A stretch of 35,810 nucleotides of DNA, from positions 1 to 35,810 of the forward strand of contig JAKSIG010000028.1 in the NCBI GenBank assembly GCA_024398955.1, written 5' to 3'. Below the pieces are notes generated by a model. The model saw only the letters and a list, made by a program, of their open reading frames with translations, was not told where the DNA came from and searched no databases. Position 1 is the stretch's first letter. Each line of letters begins with the position of its first letter. The translations under genes and the position numbers were made by a program. Below are positions 33,324-35,810 of this stretch, piece by piece. Source of the DNA: Fibrobacter sp. GTDB lineage: Bacteria > Fibrobacterota > Fibrobacteria > Fibrobacterales > Fibrobacteraceae.

Positions 33324-33384
33324 ACATTTGTAAATGTAAATATAATATATAAAAAAATGTATAAAAGTTGCAAATACAAATGTT
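33324..33384 (-). promoter_or_regulatory. hipBA promoter with flanking operator candidates
   Basis: On the minus strand TTGCAA (33373-33368), an 18-base spacer and TATATT (33349-33344) form the promoter. Downstream, ACATTTGTAAATGT (33324-33337) is a perfect inverted repeat near the start of transcription. Upstream, CAAATACAAATGTT (33371-33384) matches the inverted form of the 33323-33336 sequence at 12 of 14 positions and overlaps the -35. Confidence 0.55.
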
Positions 33385-33408
33385 AAAATCTATAGTTTAG
33401 ATGTATTC

Positions 33409-33474
33409 TGGTCTATTTTTTATGCCAATTTTAATTAAAATTGGTCTATTTTTTGAGCCAATTTTGTAACGCAA
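33409..33474. repeat. Two 33-bp direct repeats containing a 20-bp palindrome
   Basis: TGGTCTATTTTTT-xx-GCCAATTTT occurs at 33409 and 33442, a 33-bp period. The first unit contributes to a perfect palindrome CCAATTTTAATTAAAATTGG (33425-33444). The second unit reaches the -35 of the DUF4143 ATPase gene, so binding there could block it. Confidence 0.65.
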
Positions 33475-33492
33475 TTGAAAATTATGTATATT
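33464..33492 (+). promoter_or_regulatory. Promoter of the DUF4143 ATPase, leaderless type
   Basis: TTGTAA (33464-33469), a 17-base spacer and TATATT (33487-33492). The ATG at 33500 is 7 bases after the hexamer, i.e. where transcription would begin; no ribosome binding site is present. Confidence 0.6.
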
Positions 33493-33499
33493 GCAAGCT

Positions 33500-34798
33500 A
33501 TGAAGAATGCAATTGCCGAAATTATGCGTGAATTTTACGAGGAAGGCATTCCCGAAAAAATTCACCCCCGTGTTGTTGAATACTACGAAAAGGCGCGTAA
33601 TGCGACCTCCATTATCGGCATGCGTCGTGTGGGCAAGACCTATGTGGCGTTTCATCGAATACAGGAATTGCTCAGCGATGGAATTCCATTAGAACGGATT
33701 GTTTATATCAACTTTGACGATGAACGCTTGCGAGGTGTTTCGGCAAACGATTTGAAGCTCATTGGAGAAATTCATGCAGCCATGTACCCCGAGGCCGCAA
33801 AGGAAAAATGCTGGTATTTTTTTGACGAACTTCAGGATGTTGACGGCTGGGAATTGTTTGCCCGTCGGTTGGTGGATTCCAATCGCGTTCAGCTTTGCCT
33901 GACAGGGTCTTCTGCGAAACTTCTTTCATCAGAAGTCGCCACGCAGTTGCGAGGCCGTTCTCTCGATGTTGAAATTTTCCCGCTTTCTTTTTCGGAATTT
34001 CTGACTTTTAATGGTCTTGTAAAGACTGTGCCGCAGGCACCGTTTTCTCCGAGAACGGCGGGCTTGCTGCGAAACGCCATGATCCGTTATCTTGAAGAAG
34101 GCGGCTTCCCCGATATTCAAGGCGAAGATTTGCGAATCCGCAACAAACTGCTTCAGGAATATGTGAATGCCGTAGTTTATCGCGATGTAATTGAACGCCA
34201 TGAAATTTCAAGCACTCAGGCATTGCGCTATACTTTGGATTACATCATCCACAACTATGCGCGCAAAATTTCTACACGAGCTATCTCCGGTGCGCTCCGT
34301 GCCATAGGTGCTTCTGACAATCGCGAACGCATTTCTGAATACCTGCAATATTTCGTCAATGCCTACTTGATTTATCCTGTTTCCATAAGGACTGATTCTC
34401 TGGCTGTTCGCCGTACGAACCCAGACAAGTTCTACATTGTTGATACCGGGCTCATTCGCGCCATGACTCCAAAGAACGATGCGGAACGAGGTTGGCTGCT
34501 TGAAAACCTGGTGTTTATGCACCTGCGCCGCGGCAACAATAAAATCGAGTATTACATCAACAAATCTGGCGGTGAAGTTGACTTTCTGGTGACTGACCAA
34601 AATTCAAAATCACGGCAGCTAATCCAAGTCGCCTGGAACATGGAAAAATCCGAAACATCGGATCGCGAACTGTCGGCTTTGCTCCTTGCCCGCGATGAAA
34701 TAAAAGTCAAGGACTGCCTAATCGTCACTTGGGATTCCGAAGCCGTTCTAGATGACGGAATTCAAGTCGTTCCCGTTTGGAAGTGGTGCTTGGGATAA
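33500..34798 (+). CDS. AAA ATPase with DUF4143 domain
   Basis: A 432-residue ATPase of the AAA_14/DUF4143 type. Walker A is GMRRVGKT (40-47), Walker B YFFDELQ (106-112), and sensor-like LCLTGSSAKLL follows. The DUF4143 part (about 190-420) ends with LENLVFMHLRRG, GGEVDFLV and LIQVAW, the order of a PD-(D/E)XK-like fold. The function is not established; members are common in variable genome regions. An upstream in-frame TTG (33491) is rejected because the ATG at 33500 fits the promoter. It diverges from hipBA, sharing a repeat-rich gap of about 200 bp, and may belong to the same accessory region. Confidence 0.82.
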   Translation: MKNAIAEIMREFYEEGIPEKIHPRVVEYYEKARNATSIIGMRRVGKTYVAFHRIQELLSDGIPLERIVYINFDDERLRGVSANDLKLIGEIHAAMYPEAAKEKCWYFFDELQDVDGWELFARRLVDSNRVQLCLTGSSAKLLSSEVATQLRGRSLDVEIFPLSFSEFLTFNGLVKTVPQAPFSPRTAGLLRNAMIRYLEEGGFPDIQGEDLRIRNKLLQEYVNAVVYRDVIERHEISSTQALRYTLDYIIHNYARKISTRAISGALRAIGASDNRERISEYLQYFVNAYLIYPVSIRTDSLAVRRTNPDKFYIVDTGLIRAMTPKNDAERGWLLENLVFMHLRRGNNKIEYYINKSGGEVDFLVTDQNSKSRQLIQVAWNMEKSETSDRELSALLLARDEIKVKDCLIVTWDSEAVLDDGIQVVPVWKWCLG

Positions 34799-35089
34799 GG
34801 TTTTGATAAATGATTCCTGGCCCTTGCATTGTTAAAACAGTTTGCTTAGATTTGTACCATTCTCATCCGGCTTACGAGCCGGTCGTATAATTCTCTGCTT
34901 GCTGTTCGCGGCACAGTTTACTTAACTGCACAAAGCCGCAGGGTACCTGGATAAGCGCTATCTGGACACGTAACGTAGGGCACTAAAAGGAATCCTTAAA
35001 ACTTTAACATGTTTTTGGCCTTGCCTCATTGGGCAAAGCCTCCTTTTACTACACAAAATTTAACGCGCCTTTAGGACGCAGAGGAAATA
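34799..35089. other. Non-coding gap, 291 bp
   Basis: I see no gene here. It holds a small perfect hairpin CCGGCT-TACG-AGCCGG (34867-34882), a partial copy of the CTATCTGG element (34960-34977) and a weak stem GGCCTTGCC...GGCAAAGCC (35017-35040) that may end the ATPase transcript. The last bases carry AGAGGAAA, the ribosome binding site of the next gene. Confidence 0.5.
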
Positions 35090-35810
35090 ATGAGCATTTC
35101 TTTGTTGCACGATCCCTTCTGTAGGGATGTTTTATCTGATGTCTCCACATTTCTTGAATTTGTGGAATACTTGACTTCTCGTGATGAAGATTTGAAGTCT
35201 ATTGTGGATTTACTGGATAAAAATTCATTTTTAGGAATTTCCGATGATCTAGTTTTTCTTGCTAAGGTGAAGAAGGAATTTCTTCCTAATGAAAATGAGT
35301 CAGGTCGGCTCAGTGTAGGGTTTCTGCTAGAACATAAATCTTGCCGTGATGACAAGGCTATAGAACAAATTCTTAGGTACCAACATCATCTGGTGGAAGA
35401 AAATCGGATGATAGGTATTGATAAAGACCTTCCCTTGGTGGCGATGATTGTGTATAACGGTGTGGAATCATGGAATCCTCTTGAGGAAATGTATTCAATC
35501 TATCCTAAGATTATGCATGACTATTTGCTTCCTTTCAAGTGTGTCTTTCTGGATGTTTCGACTGTTCCCGATGACAAGTGCCTGAATGAATTCAGCCCTC
35601 GGCTGGGAGCGTTCATTGGTGCTCTGAAATACGCTCGTGTTCCGGAGGACCATGGCGAGTTCCTGGCGCAGTTGATAAAAAGAGTTAAAACATCATTGAC
35701 AGGAAGCGAGGCTCTTGATTTGCTTACATCCATGGACGTTTATTTACGCTATTGGATTTCAGAAAACTTCAAGGATGTTTTCAGCAGGTATTTTGAGAGA
35801 CCGCCATACA
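35090..35810 (+). CDS. Second Rpn-family PD-(D/E)XK protein (transposase_31/YhgA-like), 3' truncated by window edge
   Basis: The frame is open from ATG 35090 (MSISLLHDPF; AGAGGAAA in front) to the right edge, giving the first 240 residues. The N-terminus HDPFCRDVLSD and the core SDDLVFLAKVKKE...VGFLLEHKS (Asp52/53 and Glu81) fit the Rpn/YhgA-like family, whose members carry a PD-(D/E)XK nuclease and are linked to recA-independent recombination. RYQHHLVEENR and LPLVAMIVYNGVESW agree with it. It shares the general family with the gene at 15908 but not its repeat tail, and is a different subfamily. Lower GC content than the housekeeping genes and the HipBA neighbours suggest acquired DNA. Confidence 0.82.
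   Translation, partial: MSISLLHDPFCRDVLSDVSTFLEFVEYLTSRDEDLKSIVDLLDKNSFLGISDDLVFLAKVKKEFLPNENESGRLSVGFLLEHKSCRDDKAIEQILRYQHHLVEENRMIGIDKDLPLVAMIVYNGVESWNPLEEMYSIYPKIMHDYLLPFKCVFLDVSTVPDDKCLNEFSPRLGAFIGALKYARVPEDHGEFLAQLIKRVKTSLTGSEALDLLTSMDVYLRYWISENFKDVFSRYFERPPY

Noticed and set aside
34857..34920. tRNA-like segment with CCGGCT-TACG-AGCCGG
   Set aside because: The loop has four bases, not seven, and no acceptor, D or T-arm pairs with it; it is only a small hairpin.

Overview
The window reads as chromosomal DNA of a Fibrobacter species (Fibrobacterota, fibre-degrading gut bacteria). The evidence is a lipoprotein ending in the Fibrobacter major paralogous domain (TIGR02145-like), coupled to a regulator of the second Fibrobacter paralogous family (TIGR02147-like). 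Several large secreted multi-domain glycosidases also carry long serine-rich linkers and Fibrobacter-type or type IX-like C-terminal domains. The assignment rests on recognised families, not on a database match.

Layout. 1-8.1 kb, plus strand, secreted polysaccharide degradation: the tail of a LamG-domain protein, a GH53 endo-galactanase, and a coupled pair of GH43 enzymes sharing almost the same C-terminal domain. Together these fit cleavage of the galactan and arabinan side chains of pectin. 8.2-16.9 kb, mostly housekeeping: xanthine/uracil-type permease and xanthine phosphoribosyltransferase (xpt) with a dispersed palindromic repeat between them; a Y-family polymerase coupled to a YolD-like protein; a PAS/GGDEF signalling protein divergent from an EF-G/Tet(M)-like GTPase; and an Rpn-family PD-(D/E)XK protein with a 21-bp in-frame coding repeat. 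17-24 kb: DUF58 protein, PARG-type macrodomain protein, DUF1232 membrane protein, tandem AAA+ ATPase, a Fic protein whose catalytic His is Arg, and PrmA. 24-31.6 kb: a large secreted protein with an HExxH zinc-protease-like motif, the TIGR02145 lipoprotein with its TIGR02147 regulator, and a YgiQ-type radical SAM protein. 31.6-35.8 kb looks accessory: a HipBA toxin-antitoxin pair, a divergent AAA/DUF4143 ATPase, and a second Rpn-family gene that runs off the edge.

Regulation visible in the DNA. There are strong intrinsic terminators after most units. The glycosidase genes have strong Shine-Dalgarno sites, whereas several housekeeping genes have none and instead carry a -10-like hexamer exactly 7 nt before the ATG, suggesting leaderless mRNAs. 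Clear palindromic or repeated operator candidates lie upstream of the GH53 gene, the TIGR02147 regulator, hipBA and the DUF4143 ATPase. An intrinsic terminator sits between the promoter and start codon of the first Rpn-family gene.

I saw no CRISPR array, complete insertion sequence, rRNA or convincing tRNA. No single locus is an unmistakable new defence system. The most unusual items are the doubly altered Fic protein, the attenuator-like arrangement and VNTR of the Rpn gene, the self-contained TIGR02147/TIGR02145 unit with its operator, and the leaderless pattern.
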